Positions 30,695-41,479 of a stretch of 64,000 nucleotides of DNA are shown piece by piece. Location: positions 949,676 through 1,013,675 of the forward strand of contig RPFO01000114.1 in the NCBI GenBank assembly GCA_009746045.1. Reading direction: 5' to 3'. Within the stretch, counting starts at the first letter, position 1. Every line of letters begins with the position of its first letter. The stretch is from Mesostigma viride (taxonomy: Eukaryota > Streptophyta > Mesostigmatophyceae > Mesostigmatales > Mesostigmataceae). A program made the position numbers and the translations under genes. The notes under the pieces were generated by a model. It had not been told where the DNA came from. It made no database searches and was given only the letters and a program-made list of their open reading frames with translations.

Positions 30695-31448
30695 CAAAGA
30701 GACAACCAGCGCAGGCCAGAAATCGGGAGAATCCGGACCATGGTAGCTCGAGCCTGCCGTTATCTTTTCCGCGTTTTCGAGTCGTTCAGGATGATGAAGA
30801 TGAATGGTGATGGAAATGTGTATCCTTGTGCATTGAAATTATGGCTGGCTTACGTGTGGAGCGACTAGATGACCTAGACGGTGGGGCCGGAAACAGCATG
30901 CTTGATCAGGGCGTGTGTTTCTAGCCTAACTGGCCGGGAGTGTCTAGTGGTGAGCACCATTGCTGCGATCGCTCTCCCACCATTTACGAGGAAATACCCG
31001 CAAATGGAAAACCACTGAAAAGGTCTAGCTAGTCAGTCATCACGTTAGCCATGCCATGATTCCAAACGTCCAAGAACTGCACACGGTGCAAAGGCAAAAA
31101 GCCGGAGGACAGCACTTTCAAATGTGCGGCGGGAACCAAAAGCCCGCGGATGCCAGAAAACATCGTGTTGCGGCAGCGACGCGACGATGTGGACAACGAA
31201 TCCAGTGCCAAGCTCGGAACGGCCGCAAAGGAGATCTGGCATCACAGGGTTCAGATGTGCGGAGATACTATGCGATCCAGCCGGTCCACGACCTGTTTGT
31301 AGAGCTTGTGCCAAGGGGCAGCACCGAACAGATGTGGGTGACGTTGCAAAAAACATCGGACTTGACGGAGCATAATGGCTCGGTCATAGTCTTTGACCAA
31401 TAAACGCTGCAAGAGTTCAACAAGAGTCGTGATGAAATCAACACGATA
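30695..31448. mobile_element. 754-bp insertion with 8-bp TSD TTTTGTAT
   Basis: TTTTGTAT is at 30,687-30,694 and 31,449-31,456, and the LINE 3' UTR resumes after it. The ends show no obvious inverted repeat. The minus strand carries about 70 codons of protein-like sequence (YRVDFITTLVELLQRLL, then DRAIMLRQVRCFLQRHPHLF and WHKLYKQVVDRLDR; about 31,450-31,255). It could be a non-autonomous element carrying a captured gene fragment. Confidence 0.6.
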
Positions 31449-32694
31449 TTTTGTATAGCTATGCTGATCTTCCCCCCCATGACAGGCTCCCCCTTCGCTG
31501 GGCATAGCTTGAAGATCATGGGGATGCAAGTGCCCTGGTGCACCTAGAGCAAGGGTCCTTTACATCCCCACCCTTGCAGGAAGTAGCTTTATAGGATGTA
31601 TGATAGGCCATATGCCCCCCTCTCAAGGGCTATGTGCTACATATACTCCCAACGGAGTTATGTTACAATTCAATTCAATTCAATTCAATTGAGAATGTAT
31701 CACATGACTTTGGCGCGAAATTTTCGCTCGTGCACGCGCGTAATGAGATATGGCTGCCAACGTGCCGCTGTTACGAATTTTTGCGTCTCACGGCTTGAAA
31801 CGGTTCAGAATGTTGCTCAGAATGACGATGCATGATTTTCGTAGGTCAGGCACGTCGGCCAGATTTATAGGGTTGGGAAAATACAGGTAGGAAAATATAA
31901 CTTTCCTGGTCGTCAGTTCCAGATGAGTCATAGTTATCATAGGTCGATTTTCTCCCTATGGCCGGGCAATCTGCGCCAGCCCGGGCATCCAGTTTGGGTA
32001 TGGGACGCAGCTGCAGCGTTTGCTGAGAATGCGGACTAGTTTAGTAGCCATGCATCTTTGCACGGAACATCGACCTGGTAGTCATGGCGGATCATGAAGT
32101 ATGCGGCTATTGCGGCCTTTGCATGTAGAGCATCAGTATGTGTGAGATATGAGGGTCCCGGCCAGCGGAATCCGGGTAGGGCATGAACGATCCAGGTAAG
32201 ACAACGTATTTGCGAGTTGTTTGCAGCGGAATACGTATCCCATGCATTATAAATGACGATTGTATCCATGCATATTTCAGCAAGTTCCATGCCTGTTGTA
32301 AAGAGTGGTATTAGCCCTGAAAGTGCCCAGGTTTTGGCATTTCTTTGGAGTATACCACTCCGTCAGCGGTGCAGGTAGGCAACGTGTTTGTATTCCAGCA
32401 CTTTTGGCAGCCTTTGATAGCTTGTTATAATGCATTATTGTGTTGCAATAGATAGCTGTTTACACGCGCGTAACCCACACACATTTTTGAGCACGTTAAA
32501 TAGGGGTAATGGGTTATCCGGGTGGTCTGACCCAATTGGAAACCACCATTGGACTATCCAACTAAGTTGTCCAATGTTGTTATTGAGATTCCCTGCCGTC
32601 CCTGGGAAGTTAGGGTGGGGTAGACTTTTCCTTAGGGAAAAAAGATCGTCTTTTGGCCAACTTTGACTGGAGCTATCTTCCAAATGCTTTGATA

Positions 32695-32821
32695 GTTAAT
32701 TAATTAATTAATTAGACTCGTGCTCCCGTTGGGGAGTCACGGAGCATTAACCCCGATGGATGGATGGGTGGGTGCAAACAGTCCTACCGATCTAAGCTAT
32801 CTACATCAGCTACTTACATGC
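32695..32821 (-). mobile_element. Short 5'-truncated LINE-B copy, 11-bp TSD
   Basis: ATGCTTTGATA flanks it (32,684-32,694 and 32,822-32,832). The 127-bp insert is the LINE-B 3' end with the aattaattaatt tail on the left (minus strand). Confidence 0.85.
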
Positions 32822-32990
32822 ATGCTTTGATAAAGCCAAGGTATTATTGCATATTCTGAAAGCCCTTGAAGTGTAGATACTCCTAGCATCTTGGTTGGGG
32901 GTATTTGGAGTTGTGGCCTGTGAGTTATGATTTTTTTCATTTTCAGGGGTATGAAAGTGCCAAAAATGGGTCCGGCGGACTATGGATTAA

Positions 32991-34897
32991 GGGGACTCGC
33001 ACGTCCAAAAGCCTGAAAAACAGACTTTAGTGAGTATCAGTTCCAATGCACATGGGAACCATCTAGTGATGATTGGGTACCATAAATATGATGTTTGGAC
33101 ATTCATACCACCACTTGTTGGGGGTACTACCCCCAACCACGCACCGGTGGCGAGCTAAAAATAGAAAAAGACGCTATTTATGAGATATTTTGCCCAAGAC
33201 AAACCACTTGTCTAAATGACCTGCCCATACATTTCTGCAAAGTTCCCCCACTTTTTTAAAAGCTGGGCTATTTACATGGCCAAAATGGTCACATTTGTTT
33301 GAGTTATTAATTTTCCCGCAAAATGGGTACTTTTTTTAGCAAAAAAAAATAAATCAAATCATTAACACATCAGATTGGGTCATCCATACATTTTAAATTC
33401 CACTGAGTGGGGGGAAACACACTGCCAAAATTTGAGCTCATTCTGACAAGCGTAGCTCAAGTTATTGATTTTCCTGTGATGCCACCTGGGTAGACGCTAA
33501 AAGAGAATTGAGCTAGTGCTGAGCCAAAATGACATCTGTTTTGCTACCCTAGACACCCAAAAACATGCCCACTTTGATCACGGAGTGTGAGGAGGATGTC
33601 CGGAGCGTCATACGCCCCACCCCTCCATCGGCACAGCCAGCCTTGTGAGTCTACCCTTATCAACAAGGCTGGTAGGACGACACGCCTGAGCAGCATATGT
33701 CATGCCTATCTCAGGCTAATAATGTGCGATTTTGTGCCAACAACCAAGTTGTTCCACCCAACAACACATTAAAAACCCTGTTCCAAAATGCCCAACAAGC
33801 CGGACATGTGGAGGACCACACATGCAGTATATAAAGAGAAAATAAGCTGACTTTTTATCCAGCCAACCTGTGGCTAGCTGCTCTGGTTAGCATGACAAAG
33901 GCTATCATTTACTCAGTGGGAAAGGTGAAGAGACCATTGGAACAACCTACCTGACGCATGTGCCACCAAAGCATTGTGTCCCGCAAAATGCACACTGCCT
34001 CCTTTCTAACAAGGACGAGCCACTTTCTTTAGGAGACAGGTGCCAGCTCGTCAGTGTCTGGGGAAAATGATGCCGCTGCTTAGGAAGACCGCGTGAATTT
34101 CCTCGAACACAACTGTCTATAAAGCAAAAGAAATTTCAGAGAAGCATGTAAATAAAAGCATTACACCTTCCCGACAGGTTGTGGGCCACGCGCTGCAGCA
34201 AGCCAGCCACGTCACAGACGAACTTGCTAAAAAACATCCAGGAATCTAGCGATGCAGCGCCAGGACCCGCAAGTTCATGGCTGCATCTGGCCGGAAAGAA
34301 GGCAAAAAGCTTACGCTCAACGAGCTAAGAAAGCAGGAAAGCGCTATCTTAGGACGTTTAATACAAGAACGTACCATAACGGGCATTTATTCGTGCCCAG
34401 GCGCACAAGAAAGGCCACCCTTTCATGGAGAGGTCGGGCGCGCATCGCGCAGGCCTAATGTTATCTTACCGCAAAATGACGGGAAAGGTAAGGATAGCAG
34501 CGGGAATTTTTACGGCTTTAGAAACATCATTAAACTAGCTTCCATTAGGACCATCAAAACTGGCAACAATCGACAATCACACCTGCAGGCATCCATTATA
34601 CTTTATTCATCCCGACAGAAATTCAGGCCGGACCCCCCCTGCCGATGGTAAAGAAAAAAAGCCCACGACATTATAGATCGCAACCATCCCACCATAAAGT
34701 AGAATCAGTAACTAATTTTCTCCAACAATCGAGCATTTTTTCTGCTTTCCGCGAGCCAGATTTGTCACGTTTCGTCTAAAAGCAGTCGCCATGGCCACTT
34801 CCGCAAGGGGTGCGCGCACCGTGCACCCACTTTTCACGGTACGGAGGGTACCGCGGAATTTTTTTGGCGCGGAAAAAATTCGCCGCGCCGAGTCCCC
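32991..34897 (-). mobile_element. Complete TTAA-flanked element T3 (R end left, L end right)
   Basis: TTAA at 32,987-32,990 and 34,898-34,901. Both ends start GGGGACTCG. The left end is of R type (ggtaccat, gttgggggtactacccccaac, aaaatagaaaaagacgc); the right end is of L type (reverse complement of the gtggccatggcgac and gaatttttt palindrome region). So the element lies reversed inside T2. Frames at 34,252-34,651 are unrecognised. Its left 180 bp are identical to the element starting at 63,819. Confidence 0.75.
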
Positions 34898-35058
34898 TTA
34901 AGCTCATAACAAGGTCATTCTGGGGGCTAGTACCACCCCCAAGTGGCTGGAATTTTTTTTCCATATTGATGGTTCCCAATCATAACTGGATTTTTATCAC
35001 ATGCAAAGGTATGTTTTCCAGAAAAGTGCACTTTAGATGTGTCCCATCCCCTTATTAA

Positions 35059-35561
35059 TAGTGGATCCACTATTAATATGATGAACCCTGTCGGTACGCC
35101 ATGATGGGCTGCATGGCAGCGTTTGCCTCCCCGCCTGCATGGTGATCATCTGCATCTCATGGGCCCTCCCACCTGGCAAGAGTTGACTCTGGCCACGATC
35201 CAGAAGAGATTTGAACTGGGTAAGATCCACTACATGGTTGAGAATGAGCCCATGCCCCATGGTGTTTTGTGGAATGCAGGCAACGTTGATCCATCAGCAG
35301 GTTACGTGGTCTATCAAGCTGGAGGGTGGTAAGGATTATCCCCAGCAGATCATCAATGCCTTGCAGGAGCCCATCACTCAGGCCAGGTGTGCAACAATAC
35401 GGGGTATGTTGGCATGGCTGGCCAGCATCTGTGCTCCTATCCTGCTGGTGCTGAGTCGGTTGACCGATTCCCAGCTGCAGTTGAGGTGGGTGCTGAGAGT
35501 GTGGTAGAGGCTGTTCGCATGTCTCCCCCTCTCATGCTGGGTCCTCTGGATTTATACAGGC
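35059..35561 (+). pseudogene. Decayed retroelement reverse transcriptase / connection region (part 1)
   Basis: Plus-strand frames with several shifts and stops read WNAGNVDPSAGYVVYQAGG, ARCATIRGMLAWLASICAPILLVLSRL and VVEAVRMSPPLMLGPLDLYRPFD. These resemble the region between reverse transcriptase and RNase H in LTR-type retroelements. It stops at the hAT TSD, resumes at 36,859-36,920, and after the gypsy element at 62,145. The family (copia, gypsy or DIRS-like) is not decided. Confidence 0.5.
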
Positions 35562-35569
35562 CTTTTGAC

Positions 35570-36858
35570 CAGTGTTTTTTCTAAGGTTTTCGTTACTAGT
35601 GGCGCTAGGCCACTTGTGGCGTTCCGAACTATGAAAACTCCGGTTTACTCGGCCAATGTGTGGCTTTAAGCCAATTAAAATTGGGCTTGGCACGGCCACG
35701 TGTGGCAGGCTGGCTTTTTGGTGCAGCAAATGACCCTGCCGGGGTCAGCGCGGCGCGGCGCCGTACTGGCTGTACACCAGGCGGGCGAGCGTCTCCGTCT
35801 CAGGCATCGGCGTCGGGCGTACTTGGTAAATTAACAACAATTAACGATCACTAGTGCCGAAAGTCGAAACACATTACAGTGTAGTCAATGCAGTATGGCT
35901 GGCGAGTGACTTATAAATAACTGAGGCGCCAGCCGCCAGGCCGCCAGCCAGCTGATGTAGCCTGAAAAGTGAAAATGCACACATGCAAGCTGCAGTCTGC
36001 ACAGTGCACTCTGGTCTCTGGCAGCGGGCCACTTGCCACTTGGCACTTGGCCGGGCTCTACGTACATGTGCACACTATGCAGTCATTAAGTCAGTCAGTC
36101 ATAGTAGTACTCATAGTAGTATTCTAGTACTAGGGAGGCTTGCGGCGGAACGCCGGCCGGAAGACCGGCTGACACCGCCAATTGTGGCGTAACCTGTACT
36201 AGAGTGAACTTCAGCACTACAATACGCTTCCGCGGACACCTTTTTCAGCGGGGAAAGTGCCCCCGGGCTTCCGGGACAAATTCAGCAAGCGCTGCGGAAC
36301 TTAGATACTAAAATTTCGTTTTTGGTTCGTACCGTACAGCCAATCATTTTGCGCCCGGATCAAATTGTGATCTTGGGACTGAACACGAAAATTTCAGCGG
36401 AACGTACGAAACACCAACGCAACTACAGAAAATTTTCAGTGACGAAACTGTAGTACCGTGTACCCAAGCAAAATGTAGTAGGGCTTCGCTAAATTCACGT
36501 TCGGAATTTTTCCCCGCAAGATTCCCCCGCAAGATTCCCCCGCACGATTCCCCCCGCTAGGTTCAGGCTCCAGTCGATGCTCGCCAAATGGCGCAAAAAA
36601 AGAAACATATGTTAAAATCAACGGTGCGAATCCTCGTTACCGCTCGGGTAACATTCTCACTCATTTCGCGTCTCCTACGAACCGTATTGTAGTGCAGGCA
36701 CGGCCACCCTGTGGCGAAACGAAACTACAAAGTAGAACAGCACGGCCAAATTGTGGCTTCTTGGGAGCCCTGTCAAAGTGGGTGGCACCGCCACATTTTG
36801 CCAAAAAAAGTGCCACACCGCCACATTTGGCGGCATATCGCCACTAAAAAAAACACTG
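35570..36858. mobile_element. Non-autonomous hAT element, 8-bp TSD CTTTTGAC
   Basis: TSD at 35,562-35,569 and 36,859-36,866. TIRs are CAGTGTTTTTTCTA on the left and CAGTGTTTTTTTTA on the reverse complement of the right, both followed by the phrase tagtggcg. The interior has many gccac...gtggc inverted motifs near both ends, typical of subterminal transposase-binding sites. No transposase frame. Confidence 0.88.
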
Positions 36859-36920
36859 CTTTTGACATGGTTCTCTATTGTTCACTATGTGGACAGTTCT
36901 ATGGATAGTACGAAGGTCAC

Positions 36921-37471
36921 TGTTACGACTCAGTCCTCTACCTCCGCCTCTACCTCTAACCGGTCTAATGCTACCTAAATTAGTGAGGCCACCTCTAGTC
37001 AAACCCTGCGCGAAAGACGAACGTGACGATCCGGATCTCAGTGCATTTACGTAAGTACGACTATAATACGCCATAAGCCATTTACCCGAACCCCGTTTAT
37101 TCCAGGAATAGAGGAAGGAAACACTACTAGTAACACTGCCATGACCCTAGCTATATGTGTCAATTCATTAACACACGCCGAGTGCCAACACGAGGGGTAG
37201 AACGTGCATAAATGATCACCAACGGTCCAGCATGCTCGGGCCGACATGGCCCTCGCCTACAAATGCACAGATGCACGCTGGTCCACTACATTCTGCCCAA
37301 AGGATAAGGACCACTACTAAAGTACGCGGCGCTACGCCAAATGCATCCAATGCACCACGGTACTGGGACAACAGTTTCCACCGGTACAAGCTACACGTAA
37401 ACCTAAGAACGACTGAGGCAAAGGACCTAATTTACGTCCGTAACTGCGACAGATTGTTACGCGACGTAACA
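36921..37471 (-). repeat. 3' LTR of the gypsy element
   Basis: 551 bp, bounded by the 7-bp inverted pair TGTTACG/CGTAACA. It matches 59,794-59,922 plus 61,704-62,139. Confidence 0.95.
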
Positions 37472-37485
37472 CCTCCCCCCCCACG
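37472..37485 (-). promoter_or_regulatory. Polypurine tract (plus-strand primer) of the gypsy element
   Basis: The minus strand reads gtggggggggagg directly before the 3' LTR, as expected for the RNase H-resistant primer. It fixes the element as minus-strand. Confidence 0.8.
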
Positions 37486-37851
37486 TACAAAGGTAGGGAG
37501 CCCTCTCCCTACGCACAGGGAGGAAACCAAAGGAGTAGGAATATCCTAACGCACCCAACACAAAGTCCAGCACAATCGACAGGCCATCCAAGGTACAAAG
37601 CACAAACATGTTAACTCGGTTCCACCCCGAGTGGTGTAGGGTTAGCCAACACCAAGCCTGGTGTGAGGTTCCCCTAACTGCCTGGCACGGAGGCCTTGCC
37701 GGGAGGGTTGGCACTGGGCAGGACACACAGAGTGAACAATGTCAACACCAGGGACCAAGAACAACCAACCAATTAACTGGCCAGAATATCATGAGGGCGA
37801 CTCTATATACCGGAGGGACAACACCCTCAGGTCGGGCCTAAGGCCCTCTAT

Positions 37852-40219
37852 CTAGTTGCCATCAGTCTGGTCAGTACCACGCGAGGCCATCAGGACATCC
37901 AGATATGCATGGTAGTGAGCCACATCATCAGCGTTGTCATGCCTGTCTACCGTGAGGAACACATCGGCCCAAACGCCGTCAGGAAAGAGGCCCAGGAAGG
38001 CCCAGTAGTACCTATGCTGAGTTAGGACCACCTGGCCCCTAGCCCAGTCCAAAAAGCCACAGGCAAAAAGCCGAAGGAAAGGCTCTACCGCAATCAAACA
38101 GAGGGCCCGAAGGAGCAGGCGCTGATACCGGATCCGGTTACGAAGACCCGAAGGGAAGAACAGATCTAGCAGAGGCTCAACGTTGGCCGGCCACAAACGG
38201 ATGTGCCGGATCTCACGAGCCCGCCACCGGCGTGCACACGTACTGTCGTGACCCGAAAGTCTCTAAGTACTCACTGGCCCGAGGGGGAGGGTGGCCGCGG
38301 GAGTCCAGGCCCTGGCCCGGGAGAGGCACTGGGCGGCGGGCATCCCACTCCAGGGTGGGCTGCAGGTGCACCGCAGCATACGTAGCACCGGGCGCGGCAG
38401 GGTACTCGACCGTTCAAGGGCATCCGAAGCCATGATGCCCAGAGGCGGAGGGTAAGCCCACTGGTAACCACCGTAGGTGTCCAAGTCGTTATGCCGCCTC
38501 GCCCAGCGGTAGAGGACGGGACGCACCAGAATCTCACCCTGGTACACGGGATCAGCTACAATAACCATGTCAAAAGGAGGCCGATCGGTGTCAATGGGTA
38601 GGTTACGGTCCCTAGTAGGCGCCCGACACACCTGGGAAAACCCATAAGACATGGGTGAAATGGACAGCTCCGGGGCGACGCCCGCAAGGTCACACTGACG
38701 GCACGCAATCGCTGACATACCATATCCGGGAACGGCTGCATCTCGCGACTCCGGCGTAAGATGTACCACTGAAGGGGCACGCTCCCGGTCACCCTGGGAC
38801 AACTCCCGGAGGGAGTCGGCCGCACGGAGGGCGCGCTGATCAACCCTGCTGGCCCTAACAACAGTGGCCAGCGAGCGAGCGCCCGAAGGGGCAGGAACCG
38901 GAACAGGGGTAGGATCCTGTGCAGGCGCAGAGGGGGCCGGCACCACAGGAGGCCGCGACGGACCTGCAACTGCGGATGACGGCGTGGCCTCCGCCGGAGG
39001 CGCACCCTCGGGCCACATGTTGAAAATTGGGCCCGTAGGGACAGGCACCTTGCCGTAAAACTGGCTGCCGTCAAGACTCCAGTCCGGCACTGGAATCCTC
39101 TGCGGGGGACCCCCCTCCCAGAGCCTGGGCAGCCCACTCGTGTCGCCAAAGAAGCCCCGCAACGGCTGCGACGGAGCCTGGGAAGGCCCGGAAGCAGCGG
39201 CGGCGGGCGAAATCGCCGCGGCAGGAGACTCGCGCGGAGGCACAGGCAAGGCGACCGCAGGCGCTGAGGCAGCAGGAGGTGTATAGGAGCCGCAGCAGCG
39301 GACGGAACCGCAGCGACCGAGGGCTCGCGCTGGGGCGCAGGCGAAGCCGCAGTCGCTGAGGTAACGGGAGGGGTAGGCGAAACAGCAGCAACAGGCGCCA
39401 CACCAGGCGCAACGGCAGCAGGCGACTGAGACGCCATGAATGCCCCGAATGCCGAGGCTAAGGACTGGATCTGGGCCTGCATTGCAGACACGGTAGCCAC
39501 AAGGTTGGCAGACTCTGGACCCACGCCCGGAGGGGTAGGAGACGGCTCCACCGACACGCGTCTGGTCGACGCCGGCGATGACGGAACAGGGGAAGGCGCC
39601 GACACTGAGGAGGAGGAAGCTGCTGCTGAGGCCGAATATTCAGGGGTGTACTGCGACTCTGCCGGTACGTCCTCAGGATGATTGATCGCCATGTGCATGG
39701 AAACACCCCCGCCGACTGGTCGGCGATTTCCATGAACTCGACAGCCCGGAGGAGATCAGAGGGCTCTTCGTCGATCTCGGCCTCCCCGACGGCAGGAAGC
39801 CAAAGGAAAATCTCCCTGAGGCAGGCGCGACCGTCAGGCGTCGAGAGGTAGGAGAAGACTCGTGGACATTGCAGGACTGCGTCTACCTGTTCCAAGGCTG
39901 GGCACCGGGATCCGCAGCCCAGGAGACAATGCCCCGCATCGTCAAACTCGTGGATCACCAGGTGCTGGCCCAGAGGGTCCACAGCATGCCAGGGCACAAC
40001 CAGCAGCGCAGGCCTGATCAAGGAGGCCCGGTCAGCCGAAAAAGCCAAATGCACGGGGCCGCCAGGATACCCGCTCCGCGCGACCCAGCGACCGCGGAGC
40101 ACCTCACAGAACAGCTGAGGATCCGGGGAACTGGCTGGGGATCCTCCGAAGGGGTAGGCTCTGACATGACGGCTGCGGAAGGGGGGGGGAACAACCAACC
40201 ACCCGTCGACAGCAGACAT
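37852..40219 (-). pseudogene. Third ORF of the gypsy element, downstream of pol (unknown function, frameshifted)
   Basis: An ATG at 40,219 lies 26 bp after the pol stop (40,246-40,248). The protein is read in pieces: 40,219 to about 39,690 (MSAVDGWLVVPPPFRSRHV, with HCLLGCGSRCPALEQ); 39,698 to about 39,280 (Ser/Pro/Ala-rich, then a helix LVATVSAMQAQIQSLASAFG); about 39,260-38,263 (GFFGDTSGLPRLWEGG, YGFSQVCRAPTRD, YRWARRHNDLDTYGGYQWAYP); and 38,196-37,852 (hydrophobic, LLLRALCLIAVEPFLRLFACG). It occupies the env position, but no signal peptide or clear membrane anchor is seen and it is not recognisably an envelope protein. At least three frameshifts break it here. Confidence 0.6.
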
Positions 40220-40248
40220 AAGATAAGAGAGGAGAAGGTATACAACTA

Positions 40249-40365
40249 AAGCTTATGCAGGGTTTTGTACTCCTGCAAAAGGCGACTACACCCATCTAGT
40301 TCACTCTCAGTATACCACACTTTATCTACCTCACTACGGGCATACATCCATTTAACCTTGTACTG
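40249..40365 (-). pseudogene. C-terminal part of the chromodomain, separated by the CACTA insertion
   Basis: Reads QYKVKWMY, then VWYTESELDGC and LLQEY, the second half of a chromodomain (aromatic Y...VKW, W...L..C). If the CACTA element and one copy of its 2-bp TSD are skipped, it continues in frame from ...DIKKGRGTQR at 48,034-48,070. The stop follows at 40,246. Confidence 0.85.
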
Positions 40366-40379
40366 CACTAGGAAGGGGG

Positions 40380-40600
40380 GTGTGACATTTTGTGATATTT
40401 TGTGACATATCACGTGACATTCTGTGATGTGGATGTGACAAAATGTGACACTTTGTGATTTTTTGTGACAAAACTGTGATATTCTGTGACATTTCGTGAC
40501 AAATCATGTGATAAAACCAGCATATTCTGTGATTATCTTTGTGACAAAAACAAGGAAATTATCACAAAATATCAATGTCACGACTTGACAAAACGCACTG
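40380..40600. repeat. Left subterminal repeats of the CACTA element
   Basis: Closely spaced copies of gtgacatttt, gtgatatttt and their reverse complements; probable transposase-binding sites by analogy with En/Spm. Confidence 0.7.
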
Positions 40601-40880
40601 ACAAAATCCGTGACATTATCACTGATATATCACGAAAAAAAGGGTGACAAATCCGTGACATTATCACTGATATATCACGAAAAAAAGGGTGACAAATCCG
40701 TGACATTATCACTGATATATCACGAAAAAAAGGGTGACAAATCCGTGACATTATCACTGATATATCACGAAAAAAAGGGTGACAAAATCCGTGACATTGT
40801 CACTGATATATCAGGAAAAAAGGGCGACAAAATCCGTGACATTGTCTCTGATAAATCTAGGGAGAAAACAGTGACATAAA
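40599..40880. repeat. 45-bp tandem repeat, about six copies
   Basis: The unit contains ccgtgacattatcactgata followed by tatcacgaaaaaaaggg. Four copies are near identical and the last two are altered. The frame through it repeats every 15 residues and is not a gene. Confidence 0.9.
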
Positions 40881-41479
40881 ACCACGGGCGATCATGACAT
40901 ATCACACAGATATATCGTGACATGTCACACAGATATATCAGAACACATTCCAAAGCAAAACGGATGAAAAGCACGCCTCGCGATTTCTTTATTACAAATA
41001 TAAAGATAAATGTAACAGATCTTCATTCTTCAGTCTTGATTCTTCATTCTTCAAATGTGATTATCGATCAGTGACAATTTGCAAACGCCGGCTTGGCGCT
41101 TGTCGTTGCGTGACAGAAATCTCGGAATGTTCCTGGAATGCATTAAAAAACGCACATGCGCAAGAAACATGAACGGATGGTTGGTGTCAATTGTCTCATC
41201 TGCCACCGCACCCTAGTAACCAATTCATGAACAAGAAAGCGCTCGGTATAGATCAAGAAAACAAAAACAAACATGCGCAGCCGTAGTGCCTAGATGACGA
41301 TGTCAAGTGGACGACGACGAGGAGGCCGGCACCTTGTCTCCCTGTGAGCAGAAAAAAAAGGCAAGTTTAAACACTCAAGATGTGTCATAGCCTTTCACAG
41401 CCTCGATCAATAGAAATGTTGCACATCAAAATCAACGTGTTGCCTAGAACATCCTTGAATGGGTTTCAAGAACAGCAAG

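Larger units (their letters stand above)
29453..31688 (+). mobile_element. Third ORF1-only LINE copy, 5'-truncated, 7-bp TSD
   Basis: TTGAGAA occurs at 29,446-29,452 and 31,689-31,695, and the uninterrupted sequence at 11,985-11,995 (reverse strand) has it once. Inside: ORF1 (diverged), 3' UTR, and a (CAATT)n tail next to the right TSD. Again there is no ORF2. A 754-bp foreign piece (30,695-31,448) sits in the 3' UTR. Confidence 0.85.
27476..35054 (+). mobile_element. Large TTAA-flanked TIR element T2 with nested insertions
   Basis: Termini AAGGGGACGGGACACATC (left) and the reverse complement of the right, TAAGGGGATGGGACACATC, with TTAA at 27,472-27,475 and 35,055-35,058. The left arm has the same subterminal palindrome and gtggccatggcgac stretch as T1. 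The right arm has the ggggg-tagtac and atgattgggaaccat stretches of the R type. It holds an ORF1-only LINE (29,453-31,688), a LINE-B tail (32,695-32,821) and element T3 (32,991-34,897). An open frame at 28,015-28,311 (98 codons, Cys/Leu-rich) matches nothing I know. No transposase was seen. 28,320-29,250 and 31,870-32,690 hold only non-coding TE sequence. Confidence 0.6.

Noticed and set aside
37852..40219. Retroviral-type envelope gene
   Set aside because: Position fits, but there is no signal peptide, furin-like site or clear membrane anchor.
40610..40879. 89-codon frame with a 15-residue repeat
   Set aside because: Arises from the 45-bp tandem repeat in a CACTA subterminal region.
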